Source: Paenibacillus catalpae (GTDB lineage: Bacteria > Bacillota > Bacilli > Paenibacillales > Paenibacillaceae). Taken from it: a stretch of DNA of 64,000 nt. The notes under the pieces were generated by a model. It was not told the origin of the DNA. It ran no database searches and worked only from the letters and a program-made list of their open reading frames with translations. Position 1 is the first letter of the stretch, and every line of letters starts with the position of its first letter. Positions 37,870 to 46,862 of the stretch are shown here, piece by piece. The DNA is taken from NCBI RefSeq assembly GCF_900112695.1, contig NZ_FOMT01000002.1:1288492-1352491 (forward strand). Reading direction: 5' to 3'. Made by a program: the position numbers and the translations under genes.

Positions 37870-40026
37870 ATGAAGAAAACGGACAAACCTAATAAAGTTA
37901 AAGAGAAGCCGCAAAATATGAAAGCGCAATCAAAAGCGCAGGCGGTTGCCGCTCAAACAACGAAACAAATGACACAAACGTTCAGTTCGATTTTCGCGAA
38001 TCCATTCAAATCGGTTGGTACAAAGCTGTTCCTGATCATCTTTATTAGCATTATTGCTTGTGTATTGGTTGTGGGACAAATGGCCTATTCGAAGACGAAA
38101 CAAATTGTAGAAGATAAAGTATCAAGCGCAAGCTTCCAAACGATTGTACAGGCCTCGGCTAACCTGGATATTGTCCTGAAAACGTACGAAGATTTGTCCA
38201 TGCAGATGATGATCGATAAGGAATTCCATACGCTTGTGGATAAACTTACGGACAGTACGGATGCCTTTGATTTATTTGAGGCGGAGAAAAATCTAGGAGA
38301 CCGCCTGCAAAATGCGGTGATGAGCAATAAAGTGATTATTGGAGCATACTTGCTGCCGTTAGATGATAAGCTGCCTATCATAACTTACGGAACAGCTTCT
38401 GTAGCGGTAGCCCCGGATCTGATGAAGTCGGATTGGTTCGAGAAGACCAAGACGTCTAAAGGAGGCGTCAACTGGGTTGAGACGCAGCCTACCGGCTTTG
38501 GTACGACGGACAAGCTTCCTTCCATCGGACTCAGCAGACAAATGAACAACACGACGACAAATGCAGCCTCTTACATGCTGTTGCTGGAATTAAACTTGGC
38601 CGAGATCCGTGCGCAATACGAAGATGTTTCCCTTGGCGAAGGCAGCAGGATCTCACTTGTGGACAGTAACAACAAGTACATTGCAGCGCAGGATGAGAGC
38701 TTAGTCGGTAAAGGAAATATCGTAAAGCTGAACATCGATCCGGAAGGCTCGCTCAAAGAGAAGGCATCTGATGGAGAGGAAGTTCTCTCCGTGTTTAAAA
38801 CGCTTGACGTGGTAGATTGGAAGCTGGTTGGTACGATCCCGGTTGATCAGCTCGTTAAAGACGCAGGCGTTATTAACAAGATGACCTGGCTGATTGCCCT
38901 GGTAGCCATGTTCATAGCAATCGCTATTGGTTTTCTCGTTATCCGCACCATTGCAATGCCGCTTATGGCGATGCGCAACTTGATGAATGAAGGCGAGCGC
39001 GGCAACTTGACGGTCCGTTCCAATATGAAGAACCGTCAGGATGAAATCGGCCAGCTTGGCGACAGCTTTAACAAAATGATGATTCAAATTACGGCACTTG
39101 CGAAGCAAACTACCCAGTCCGCTGATGATGTGCTGTCAACAGCCGGCGAGCTGACAGATGTTTCGAAGAAAACAGCGATATCCGCAAGAGAGATTTCTGT
39201 GGCGACAGAAGAAATCGCAAGCGGGGCTTCCAGCTTGGCAGTTGAAGCAGAGAGAGGCAGCGATCTTACCGGTAATATCAACGTGCAGATGAAGACGGTT
39301 ATGGAAGCGACCGGCCATATGGTGGAATCGGCAGGCGAAGTGGAGAAAGCCAGTCAGCAAGGTACGGCATACATGGGACTTCTTATTCAGAAGACGGGCA
39401 TGACGGAAGAAATGACTCGTTCTATGGTTGAGAAGGTAGACAGCCTCAAGATGAGCACAGGCTCCATCGTGAAAATTCTGGATGTACTGAACAATCTGAC
39501 AAAGCAGACGAACATATTGTCACTTAATGCTACGATTGAAGCAGCCCGTGCCGGAGCGGCCGGTAAAGGCTTTATGGTGGTAGCCGACGAGATCCGGAAG
39601 CTTGCTGATCAATCGCGCCAGTCTATTGATGTTGTAGGTCAGATTACCGAAACGATCATGACACAGATCGAAGAGACGGTAACGGTATTATCCGACGCTT
39701 ATCCATTGTTCCAGGAGCAGATTGGTTCCGTTAAAGAAGCGAATCAGATCTTCCTGACTGTACAAGGACAAATGGGACAATTCGTACAGAAGCTGGATTC
39801 GGTTACGAATTCGATTAATATGCTTGATCAGTCCCAAGTTGTCTTAACGGAAGCAATGGGGAATGTAAGTGCTGTTGCGCAGCAGTCCTCGGCAACATCG
39901 GAGGAAGTTGCTTCGCTCAGCTCGGAGCAGCTTAGCATCAGCAACGGGTTGGTTAACTTGTCTGAGAGGCTTGATGCCGTATCCCGCGGGCTTAAGGAAT
40001 CCTTATCCCGTTTCAAAATCGATTAA
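37870..40026 (+). CDS. Methyl-accepting chemotaxis protein with extracellular Cache-type sensor
   Basis: Chemoreceptor of 718 aa. I chose ATG 37870 behind AAAGAGG; a GTG at 37861 is too close to that site. An unusual basic cytoplasmic N-terminus of about 55 residues rich in Lys and Gln precedes TM1 (LFLIIFISIIACVLVVGQMAY). The extracellular region covers about 78-335 (dCache-like, ending with VDWKLVGTIPVDQLVKDAGVINK). TM2 is about 340-362 (WLIALVAMFIAIAIGFLVI), then HAMP. The MA domain tip is NILSLNATIEAARAGAAGKGFMVVADEIRKLADQ-like. The ligand is unknown. It is monocistronic between terminators. Confidence 0.93.
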   Translation: MKKTDKPNKVKEKPQNMKAQSKAQAVAAQTTKQMTQTFSSIFANPFKSVGTKLFLIIFISIIACVLVVGQMAYSKTKQIVEDKVSSASFQTIVQASANLDIVLKTYEDLSMQMMIDKEFHTLVDKLTDSTDAFDLFEAEKNLGDRLQNAVMSNKVIIGAYLLPLDDKLPIITYGTASVAVAPDLMKSDWFEKTKTSKGGVNWVETQPTGFGTTDKLPSIGLSRQMNNTTTNAASYMLLLELNLAEIRAQYEDVSLGEGSRISLVDSNNKYIAAQDESLVGKGNIVKLNIDPEGSLKEKASDGEEVLSVFKTLDVVDWKLVGTIPVDQLVKDAGVINKMTWLIALVAMFIAIAIGFLVIRTIAMPLMAMRNLMNEGERGNLTVRSNMKNRQDEIGQLGDSFNKMMIQITALAKQTTQSADDVLSTAGELTDVSKKTAISAREISVATEEIASGASSLAVEAERGSDLTGNINVQMKTVMEATGHMVESAGEVEKASQQGTAYMGLLIQKTGMTEEMTRSMVEKVDSLKMSTGSIVKILDVLNNLTKQTNILSLNATIEAARAGAAGKGFMVVADEIRKLADQSRQSIDVVGQITETIMTQIEETVTVLSDAYPLFQEQIGSVKEANQIFLTVQGQMGQFVQKLDSVTNSINMLDQSQVVLTEAMGNVSAVAQQSSATSEEVASLSSEQLSISNGLVNLSERLDAVSRGLKESLSRFKID

Positions 40027-40038
40027 TAATAATGACGG

Positions 40039-40078
40039 CCGTTCAAATGGATGAAAGATCCATTTGGACGGTTTTTTT
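40039..40078 (+). terminator. Terminator of the chemoreceptor gene
   Basis: CCGTTCAAATGGAT (40039-40052) pairs with ATCCATTTGGACGG (40058-40071), with one wobble, then TTTTTTT. Confidence 0.88.
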
Positions 40079-40125
40079 GTGCTTCAGTAAGGTGATAATG
40101 TAGCTAGTGACAGGAGGCTCCTTAC

Positions 40126-41949
40126 ATGAAGAGACGTATGGCTGTTATAGGATTGTTATTTTTATTGATTTTGTCCGGGTTTATTGCGAGACTGGCCTGG
40201 CTGCAGCTAACACCCGGATATGGGCAGAAGAACGCAGCCGCTGCGATGAGCCGAAGCAGCTGGAAGCGAATGTCGGTGATGCAGCGTGAACGGAATCTCG
40301 TACTCGACTCAGGCAGGGGAGATTTTGTAGACCGGTATAATAAGCCAATTACGGGAGAGACCTATTATACGCTTGCCTTATTTCCCGTTAATATGGACAT
40401 TCGGGACCCTGAACAGGCGAGAATTCGTAAGCAGGCTGTGAGAAAGCTAGCAGGGATGCTTCGTGTATCTGAGGAGGAGCTGGTAAGCCGGTGGAAACAG
40501 CTGCGCGAGCCGACTTTTTGGCATCATGGGAAGGACAAGCTCCCTTATAGATTAACAGAGAAGGAATTGGAAGAACTTGCAGAGCTTCATCTGAATGGAG
40601 TCAGAGCGCTGCCGTATCGTAACCGTTATTTAGCTGCTTTTGCAGCCAAACAGGCGATTGGTTATATCAGCCAGCATCCGGAGCATCTGGAGATGGCTTA
40701 TTCGAAGGAATTGGAGTCGGGCAAGCGGAAGAAAAACGAACTTATAGGCGGCTCAGGACTCGAGAAATCACTTGATGATTACCTTCATGGTGCTGGTGCA
40801 ACCTCCGTATCTTATTTTACAGACGGCAGGAAAGGGCCGTTATTAGGATTAAATTACCGGATTACTGAGCCTGGTAATCCCTATTATCCGCTTCAGGTTC
40901 AGACAACACTTGATCTCGAGCTGCAAAACAGGATAGAGGCCTATATCGACGCGAAGCCGCTAAAAGAAGGCGCCGTTGTTGTTCTGGATGCCCATAATGG
41001 TGATATTGTAGCCATGATCTCCAGACCGCAGATGGAGCCGCTTCATCTGGATGATGATAAGGAATGGGCCAATCATGCCATTCAGGCAGCAGTTCCAGGT
41101 TCGATCTTCAAGCTGGTTACAGAGGCTGCAGCTTTGGAAGCGGGCGTTACGAATGAAAAGGAACGCTTTACTTGTACAGGAGAGTACGGCAAATACGGCT
41201 TGTCCTGCTGGAAAGAAGGAGGGCATGGCACCATTTCGCTGCGGGAAGGGCTTGCACAATCCTGCAATATTGTATTTGCCACCATCGCAGAGCGCTTAAC
41301 TGCACAGCAGCTGCAGCGGACAGCAGCTGCATTAGGCATCGGGAAGCAAGCCGGCTGGCACTCGGAACGGTCCTTTGGCCCGTTTCATCATCCGCTCCGG
41401 CTGCTTGGTGAGGAAGAAGCCGGGCGGTTATTCCCGGCTTCCGCTGCTGTAAAGACGGATGGCGGCGTTATGGCGCAATCCGCTATCGGGCAGCGTGATG
41501 TCTTGATGACGCCGCTGCAGGCGGCGAATCTGGTAGTCACGCTGCTGAACCACGGGCGCGTGATGGAGCCGCGCCTCGTTAAGGAGATCCGCTATGCCAA
41601 CGGCCAGCGGATGGTATCCCTGCCCGCGAAGAGCGTTGCTGCGAAAGGCGGCCGGATTCGCCCAGCCACCGCGCATAAGCTGCTTCGCGGCATGGAGGCG
41701 GTCGTCGACCATGGAACAGGCCGGTCGATCCGCCGAGGGCTGTGGGCAGTGGCCGGCAAATCCGGCACTGCCGAAATAACAAAGGCCGGAGCGCCCCGAG
41801 TGAACCAATGGTTCACCGGGTACGGTCCGGCCAAGAAGCCTCGCTATGTGGTTGCTGTGCTGGCGGAGAATCGCCCGCCCGAGAGCAGCAATCAAGCGAC
41901 GGAGCTGTTTCGCGGCGTAATGGATATTATCGCTTTATACACCCGTTGA
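40126..41949 (+). CDS. Class B penicillin-binding protein (peptidoglycan transpeptidase)
   Basis: Membrane-anchored D,D-transpeptidase (607 aa) with one N-terminal helix (MKRRMAVIGLLFLLILSGFI), a dimerisation/pedestal region, and a penicillin-binding domain with all three motifs: Ser326-Ile-Phe-Lys329, Ser379-Cys-Asn381 and Lys545-Ser-Gly-Thr548. It starts at ATG 40126 behind CAGGAGG. Size and genome position resemble B. subtilis PbpI (PBP4b), which also lies downstream of mltG, but FtsI/SpoVD-like assignment is not excluded. No PASTA repeats. Its 3' end overlaps the convergent transporter gene by 15 bp. Confidence 0.92.
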   Translation: MKRRMAVIGLLFLLILSGFIARLAWLQLTPGYGQKNAAAAMSRSSWKRMSVMQRERNLVLDSGRGDFVDRYNKPITGETYYTLALFPVNMDIRDPEQARIRKQAVRKLAGMLRVSEEELVSRWKQLREPTFWHHGKDKLPYRLTEKELEELAELHLNGVRALPYRNRYLAAFAAKQAIGYISQHPEHLEMAYSKELESGKRKKNELIGGSGLEKSLDDYLHGAGATSVSYFTDGRKGPLLGLNYRITEPGNPYYPLQVQTTLDLELQNRIEAYIDAKPLKEGAVVVLDAHNGDIVAMISRPQMEPLHLDDDKEWANHAIQAAVPGSIFKLVTEAAALEAGVTNEKERFTCTGEYGKYGLSCWKEGGHGTISLREGLAQSCNIVFATIAERLTAQQLQRTAAALGIGKQAGWHSERSFGPFHHPLRLLGEEEAGRLFPASAAVKTDGGVMAQSAIGQRDVLMTPLQAANLVVTLLNHGRVMEPRLVKEIRYANGQRMVSLPAKSVAAKGGRIRPATAHKLLRGMEAVVDHGTGRSIRRGLWAVAGKSGTAEITKAGAPRVNQWFTGYGPAKKPRYVVAVLAENRPPESSNQATELFRGVMDIIALYTR

Positions 41950-43080
41950 AGGCTGTTTGCCTTCGGTCTCTTCTAATGCAGGAGCCGGACCTTCGTCAAA
42001 TTCGCCTTGCGGTGTCCGGATCCAGCGGTGGAAGAAGCCTTGTTCGTACAGCGCCTTAATGACGATAATGATGATCGGCGAGAGGATCACGCCGGCAATG
42101 CCAAACAGATGAAGCGATACGATCATACAGGACAACATCGTAAATGCGGATACGCCAAGCGAGTCGCCCGTAATTTTTGGTTCAACAATATGTCTTGTAA
42201 GAACAACGGCGACTAACAAGACGGACAGCCAGACGGCCAGAGAAGTTTGGCCGACGAGGAATAAGTAGATGATCCATGGAATAAACAATGTACTTACGCC
42301 TAGCAGCGGGAGTACGTCGAAGATGCCTGCTGTTACGGCGATAGCAAAAGCGTTATCTACGCGCAAGATCAGTAATGCGGCAAAAATAACGAGGAAAGTG
42401 ATACTCATCATTTTCGCCTGGGCTTTCACGTAGGTGCCAATTCCTTTAAATACATTTTCGCGCATGAAATGGAATACTTTTTTGAATGTATTAGGCGTCT
42501 TTTCGTTAGCTGTTTTTTTCCACATTTTAATTTCAATGCTCAGGAAGTACGCCAGAATGATACCAATTACGAAGTTGAAAATAAACGTTGAGAAGGATGA
42601 AATATATCCGACCAAGCCGGTGAAAATAATATTAGCCAGCTTCGGCAAATATTCTGTCGCTCCGTTTATGTATTCCGTAATTTTATCGACCCATTCCGGC
42701 GGAAGCGCTTGGAGCTTTTGCTGGAACAAGCTTGAATCATCCTGTACCTGCTCTTTAAAAAGCTCTTGATATTGCGGCAGCTTGACCTTAATGAAGTCAG
42801 TGCCCTGGCTTGTAATTATATAGGCTAGTGCCGAAAAAATGCCAAGAATAACAAGCGAGAACACGAGGACGGATATACCGGATGCGATTGATTTTTGAAT
42901 GCCGATTTTGTTCAACCGTCTGGCCAGCGGCTCTATGAACAGGTAAATCACAAAGGCAAAGAAAATGGGTGTTGCGATCTTGTACAGATAGCTGAAGACG
43001 AACATAACCAGATAAACCGTAAGGGCAATTAGCGCTATGTCGAATGCGGTACGCCAGTATCTTTTGTAAAACGGAAGCAT
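41935..43080 (-). CDS. AI-2E family transporter
   Basis: Polytopic membrane protein (381 aa, about eight helices), paralogue of the YrrI-type protein at 30593 but with a longer acidic, Pro-rich C-terminal tail (EFDEGPAPALEETEGKQPSTGV). Family features: FVIYLFIEPLARRLNKIGIQ, then FDVLPLLGVSTLFIPWIIYLF and HIVEPKITGDSLGVSAFTMLSCMIVSLHLFGIAGVILSP. It starts at ATG 43080 behind GAGAGGAG. It converges on the PBP gene with a 15-bp coding overlap and no terminator hairpin in between, so read-through antisense is likely on both sides. Confidence 0.92.
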   Translation of the reverse strand: MLPFYKRYWRTAFDIALIALTVYLVMFVFSYLYKIATPIFFAFVIYLFIEPLARRLNKIGIQKSIASGISVLVFSLVILGIFSALAYIITSQGTDFIKVKLPQYQELFKEQVQDDSSLFQQKLQALPPEWVDKITEYINGATEYLPKLANIIFTGLVGYISSFSTFIFNFVIGIILAYFLSIEIKMWKKTANEKTPNTFKKVFHFMRENVFKGIGTYVKAQAKMMSITFLVIFAALLILRVDNAFAIAVTAGIFDVLPLLGVSTLFIPWIIYLFLVGQTSLAVWLSVLLVAVVLTRHIVEPKITGDSLGVSAFTMLSCMIVSLHLFGIAGVILSPIIIIVIKALYEQGFFHRWIRTPQGEFDEGPAPALEETEGKQPSTGV

Positions 43081-43223
43081 ACAATAATCTCCTCTCGCTT
43101 ATAGGAATCAAATCCCTGTTGTGATTGTACTATAATTTTAAAAACGATGCCTATAATTAATGCTCATATGGTACAATTAAAGGTATCGTGTTTATTACTT
43201 TCATAAACGGTGGGGAATAGAAA

Positions 43224-44624
43224 ATGTTACAATTGCTGCTTTGGGCATTTTACTTCTTGTCCTTTTATGCCTTTATTCCTGCTCTTATCAGCCGTGTTTT
43301 CGGATTCCGTGTATTTAAGAAAGGCCGTGTCACAAGCGAGATCGCTCTCACCTTCGATGACGGACCCGACCCTGAATATACGCCACTGCTTCTTGATCTG
43401 CTTGCCCGTTATAAGGCGAAGGCTACCTTTTTTGTTGTAGGCTCGCATGCAGAGAAGCATCCGGAATTGCTGCGAAGAATGCAAGATGAAGGTCATATTA
43501 TTGGCATTCATAATTATGTTCATAAAACCAACTGGTTTATGAGGCCAAAGACGGTGCGCACTCAAATTGAGCTTACTCAAGGCGTAATACGCGAGGCGAC
43601 CGGAATACGTTCCGCTTTTTACAGGCCTCCTTGGGGAATCGTGAATATTTTCGATTTCATGAACCGTAACAAGATGCAAATCATATTGTGGTCGGCCATA
43701 TTCGGGGACTGGAACGTTAAGCTTGGCACAGAGCATCTTAAGCAGAAAATGATGAGAAAGATGCGTCCCGGCGAAGTGCTGCTGCTTCATGACTGCGGCC
43801 GAACGCCAGGAGCGGATCCAACTGCACCTGCCAATATGCTGATTGCACTAGAAGCTTATATGGAAGTAGCGACAAAGCGAGGCTTTCGGTTTGTCGGAAT
43901 AGCGGAGATGATGACATTGACAGAGAAAACACCGAAACGGTCCGTATGGAAAAGAACAATGGTTGGTGGATGGCTCCTCTACGAGAAATTGTTCCATCTT
44001 GTCTTCCGGCTAAAGCATGTCGGAGGGGAGAATTCTTGCTTCCATTACCGTGTGATCAAATATCATGGGGAACCAATCAAGCTGGCGGATAACGGCTACT
44101 TGAAAAACGGCGACAAAATTGTCGAGATGCATTTCGACAACAAAATGCTGTCTTCCATCGCATTGCAGTCAAGCTCGCCGCTAGCGACAGGCATTAAGCT
44201 GCTTCGGGAAATGGATCATGCTTTACCGGAGCTGGCAAGAGCCGTTGCCAAGGATCCGGAAGCAGAGGGTGTGCGTGCGGCCTATGGCGTAACCATGATT
44301 CACCGCGGAGCTGACCGGATAGGCTTCCAGGTGGAGCCATTGCCTGATGGCTTGTTCGCCCGGACCACGCGAATTTACTTAAAAATTCTGACCAGTGTAC
44401 TGACAAACAAGCAGCAGAATGCAAGAGGCAAAGCAAAGCGGGATTCGATTCGTCCTCATATGCTGTTAATGCCACTTGAGCAGCTTCTTATGTTCGCGGT
44501 CAACGGTGCAAAGAATGCGTCATCAACCAAAGCAGCAAAGACACATCAGGAAGTTGCCGCAGCCAAATCGGATACGTCCTTGGCGGAACCTTCCGAGCTG
44601 GACAGCAACCCATCTATCATATAA
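43224..44624 (+). CDS. Polysaccharide deacetylase family protein with YkoP-like C-terminus
   Basis: Membrane-anchored NodB-type deacetylase (466 aa). An N-terminal helix (LLLWAFYFLSFYAFIPALI) is followed by the catalytic domain: motif 1 ALTFDDGPD near residues 42-50, motif 2 HNYVH, where HSxxH is usual, motif 3 RPPWG, and motif 5 LLLHDCGR. The C-terminal 200 residues resemble B. subtilis YkoP rather than a carbohydrate-binding module, with a Lys/Ala-rich tail. It starts at ATG 43224 behind GTGGGGAA; an extended -10 (TGGTACAAT, 43169-43177) may be its promoter. The substrate is probably cell-wall glycan. Confidence 0.88.
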   Translation: MLQLLLWAFYFLSFYAFIPALISRVFGFRVFKKGRVTSEIALTFDDGPDPEYTPLLLDLLARYKAKATFFVVGSHAEKHPELLRRMQDEGHIIGIHNYVHKTNWFMRPKTVRTQIELTQGVIREATGIRSAFYRPPWGIVNIFDFMNRNKMQIILWSAIFGDWNVKLGTEHLKQKMMRKMRPGEVLLLHDCGRTPGADPTAPANMLIALEAYMEVATKRGFRFVGIAEMMTLTEKTPKRSVWKRTMVGGWLLYEKLFHLVFRLKHVGGENSCFHYRVIKYHGEPIKLADNGYLKNGDKIVEMHFDNKMLSSIALQSSSPLATGIKLLREMDHALPELARAVAKDPEAEGVRAAYGVTMIHRGADRIGFQVEPLPDGLFARTTRIYLKILTSVLTNKQQNARGKAKRDSIRPHMLLMPLEQLLMFAVNGAKNASSTKAAKTHQEVAAAKSDTSLAEPSELDSNPSII

Positions 44625-44625
44625 A

Positions 44626-44664
44626 AAATGCCGATTGGTCCTTTGGGACTGATCGGCATTTTTG
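44626..44664 (+). terminator. Terminator of the deacetylase gene
   Basis: AAAATGCCGAT pairs with ATCGGCATTTTT around an inner TCC/GGA pairing (44626-44664), followed by TG. It directly follows the stop codon. Confidence 0.85.
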
Positions 44665-44757
44665 TGTTCTCTATTCCCTGTCCCCCAACCAGCTTTCAGA
44701 TGAAGTCAGCGGGAGGGCGGGGCTGTTTTTGTTTTGTTCGTTTTGCTCCAACGGAGC

Positions 44758-44871
44758 AGAAGAATGTTTCTGGAGAAGCGGAGCGTTCGCCTTTGGTTAC
44801 CGGATTCCAACTCGCTTCAAGTTGAATCAGAGGAATCCGGAACCAACAGCGATCAGAAGAAACATTCTTCT
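44758..44871 (+). repeat. Long intergenic palindrome, element E3
   Basis: AGAAGAATGTTTCT (44758-44771) pairs with AGAAACATTCTTCT (44858-44871). The inner GGTTACCGGATTCC (44795-44808) pairs with GGAATCCGGAACC (44832-44844), with one bulge. It carries GGAGCG (44780-44785), CGCCTTTG (44788-44795) and AACAGCG (44845-44851), shared with E1 and E2. A small GCTCCAACGGAGC hairpin abuts it upstream. It fills the 325-bp gap between two convergent genes, outside both terminators. Confidence 0.72.
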
Positions 44872-44900
44872 GCGGAGTGCTGCAAACCAACCCAAAAAAC

Positions 44901-44927
44901 CAAAAAAGCAGCCCCAAAGGAGCTGCT
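44901..44927 (-). terminator. Terminator of ilvD (minus strand)
   Basis: On the minus strand AGCAGC-T-CC pairs with GG-G-GCTGCT (44907-44927), followed by TTTTTTGG. GCAGCCCC of this stem could also pair with GGGGCTG at 44719-44725, around element E3. Confidence 0.75.
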
Positions 44928-44949
44928 TCAATCTTCATATGCAAACCAA

Positions 44950-46635
44950 CTACATCTTCATAACTCCACCCGTACTTGCATTCGTAACGAGGTGGGAGTA
45001 ACGAGCCAGGTAGCCACGTTTGATTTTTGGTTCAAAGCCAGGCCATGCGGCGCGGCGTTTTTCCATTTCTTCGTCGCTGATCAGCAGGTTAATTCCACGA
45101 TTGTTCATATCAAGCTCAATGATGTCGCCGTCTTGAACGAAGGCGATCGGGCCGCCTTCTGCCGCTTCAGGTGAAACGTGGCCGATACTGATCCCGCGGG
45201 ATGCGCCGGAGAAACGACCGTCGGTGATCAGGCCGACTTTAGTGCCAAGACCCATACCAACGATTTGCGAAGTTGGAGCAAGCATCTCTGGCATGCCAGG
45301 ACCGCCTTTAGGACCTTCGTAGCGGATTACGACAACATGACCTTCTTTAACTTTGCCGCCGGCGATGCCAGCCAGTGCATCGTCTTGGGAGTCAAAGCAG
45401 ATTGCAGGACCTTTATGGTAGCCGCCAACCGATTTGTCAATAGCGCCGACTTTAACGATCGAGCCGCCTGGAGCCAGGTTGCCGAACAATACAGCCAAGC
45501 CGCCGCGTTCGCTATGCGGGTTATCGATCGTACGGAGAACATCTGTATCTAGGATTTCACAGCCTTCAACATTCTCGCGAAGTGTTTTACCAGTAACAGT
45601 TATACGCGTGCCATCCAATGCGCCATCTTTTTTGAGCAGCTCATTAAGAACGGCGCTTACGCCGCCTGCAACATGAACATCTTCGATATGGTAATCGGAT
45701 GCTGGAGCAATTTTCGCAAGATGCGGAACGCGTTCTGCAATTTCATTGATGCGTTCGATTGGGTATTCGATACCAGCTTCATGCGCAATTGCAAGCGTGT
45801 GTAGAACGGTATTAGTTGAACCGCCCAAAGCCATATCAAGAGCAAATGCGTTGTCGATAGTTTCTTTTGTAACAATGTCACGTGGTTTGATGCCAAGTTC
45901 GATCAGTTTCATCAGCTGGCGAGCCGATTCTTTAACGAACTCTTTACGCTCAGGCGATACAGCAAGAATCGTACCGTTACCTGGCATTGCAAGGCCAAGG
46001 CCTTCTGCAAGACAGTTCATGGAGTTAGCTGTGAACATTCCGGAGCAAGATCCGCAAGTCGGACAACCAAATTGTTCTAGTTCAGTAAGACCTACTTCAT
46101 CAATCGTACCAGCGATATATTGGCCGACGCCTTCAAATACGCTAGTCAGGGAGATTGCGCGGCCGTCAGAAGTTCTGCCGGCTTTCATTGGTCCGCCGCT
46201 TACGAGCATGGTTGGGATGTTTACGCGAAGGGCACCCATCATCATGCCAGGCGTAATTTTGTCGCAGTTAGGAATGCAGACCATACCGTCGAACCAGTGA
46301 GCGTTAACTACTGTTTCTATGGAGTCAGCAATAATCTCACGGCTTGCAAGCGAGTAACGCATCCCGATGTGACCCATCGCGATCCCGTCATCTACGCCGA
46401 TTGTGTTGAACTCGAACGGCACGCCGCCCGCCTCACGAATGGCTTCTTTAACCAGCTTGCCGAATTCCTGCAGATGGACGTGACCTGGAATAATGTCAAT
46501 ATAAGAGTTACAAACCGCGATAAACGGTTTGCCGAAATCTTCTTCCTTAACGCCTGCTGCCCGCAAAAGACTGCGGTGAGGTGCGCGGTCAAATCCTTTT
46601 TTGATCATATCTGATCTCATTTTCTTAGGCGCCAT
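44950..46635 (-). CDS. ilvD: Dihydroxy-acid dehydratase
   Basis: Fe-S enzyme of isoleucine, valine and pantothenate precursor synthesis that converts dihydroxy-acids to 2-keto acids (561 aa). I chose ATG 46635 because GGGAGGG (46640-46646) lies 5-6 bp upstream; the in-frame ATG at 46650 overlaps that site. Cluster ligands are visible: [17 protein letters not shown] and [19 protein letters not shown]; further motifs are GGSTNTVLH and [10 protein letters not shown]. It stands alone; no other ilv genes are adjacent. I see no T-box in the 227 bp upstream. Confidence 0.97.
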   Translation of the reverse strand: MAPKKMRSDMIKKGFDRAPHRSLLRAAGVKEEDFGKPFIAVCNSYIDIIPGHVHLQEFGKLVKEAIREAGGVPFEFNTIGVDDGIAMGHIGMRYSLASREIIADSIETVVNAHWFDGMVCIPNCDKITPGMMMGALRVNIPTMLVSGGPMKAGRTSDGRAISLTSVFEGVGQYIAGTIDEVGLTELEQFGCPTCGSCSGMFTANSMNCLAEGLGLAMPGNGTILAVSPERKEFVKESARQLMKLIELGIKPRDIVTKETIDNAFALDMALGGSTNTVLHTLAIAHEAGIEYPIERINEIAERVPHLAKIAPASDYHIEDVHVAGGVSAVLNELLKKDGALDGTRITVTGKTLRENVEGCEILDTDVLRTIDNPHSERGGLAVLFGNLAPGGSIVKVGAIDKSVGGYHKGPAICFDSQDDALAGIAGGKVKEGHVVVIRYEGPKGGPGMPEMLAPTSQIVGMGLGTKVGLITDGRFSGASRGISIGHVSPEAAEGGPIAFVQDGDIIELDMNNRGINLLISDEEMEKRRAAWPGFEPKIKRGYLARYSHLVTNASTGGVMKM

Positions 46636-46862
46636 GCTAGTCCCTCCCATGTAATGTCATACCTTTGAGTTTATCATATCGGACAAACGTTGGCTACCGG
46701 AGCAGGAGCCGAGATGAGGCGTAAATGCTTGTAAAACAGAGTAAATTAGGCTTATTATGGTCATTACGCTCTAACTGGCTACATTTTTCGACAAATTTTA
46801 TGTTACCGTCTATTTATTTGTGGCAAAATGAGTACGGGTTTGATGAAGGAGGAACAGACATC

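Noticed and set aside
44734..45174. 146-residue frame across element E3 and into ilvD
   Set aside because: Covers palindrome and terminator, runs antisense through the end of ilvD, no ribosome site.
46651..46862. T-box or other riboswitch in front of ilvD or the second YesN gene
   Set aside because: No GGGTGG-type T-box motif, terminator or other known aptamer signature was found on either strand.
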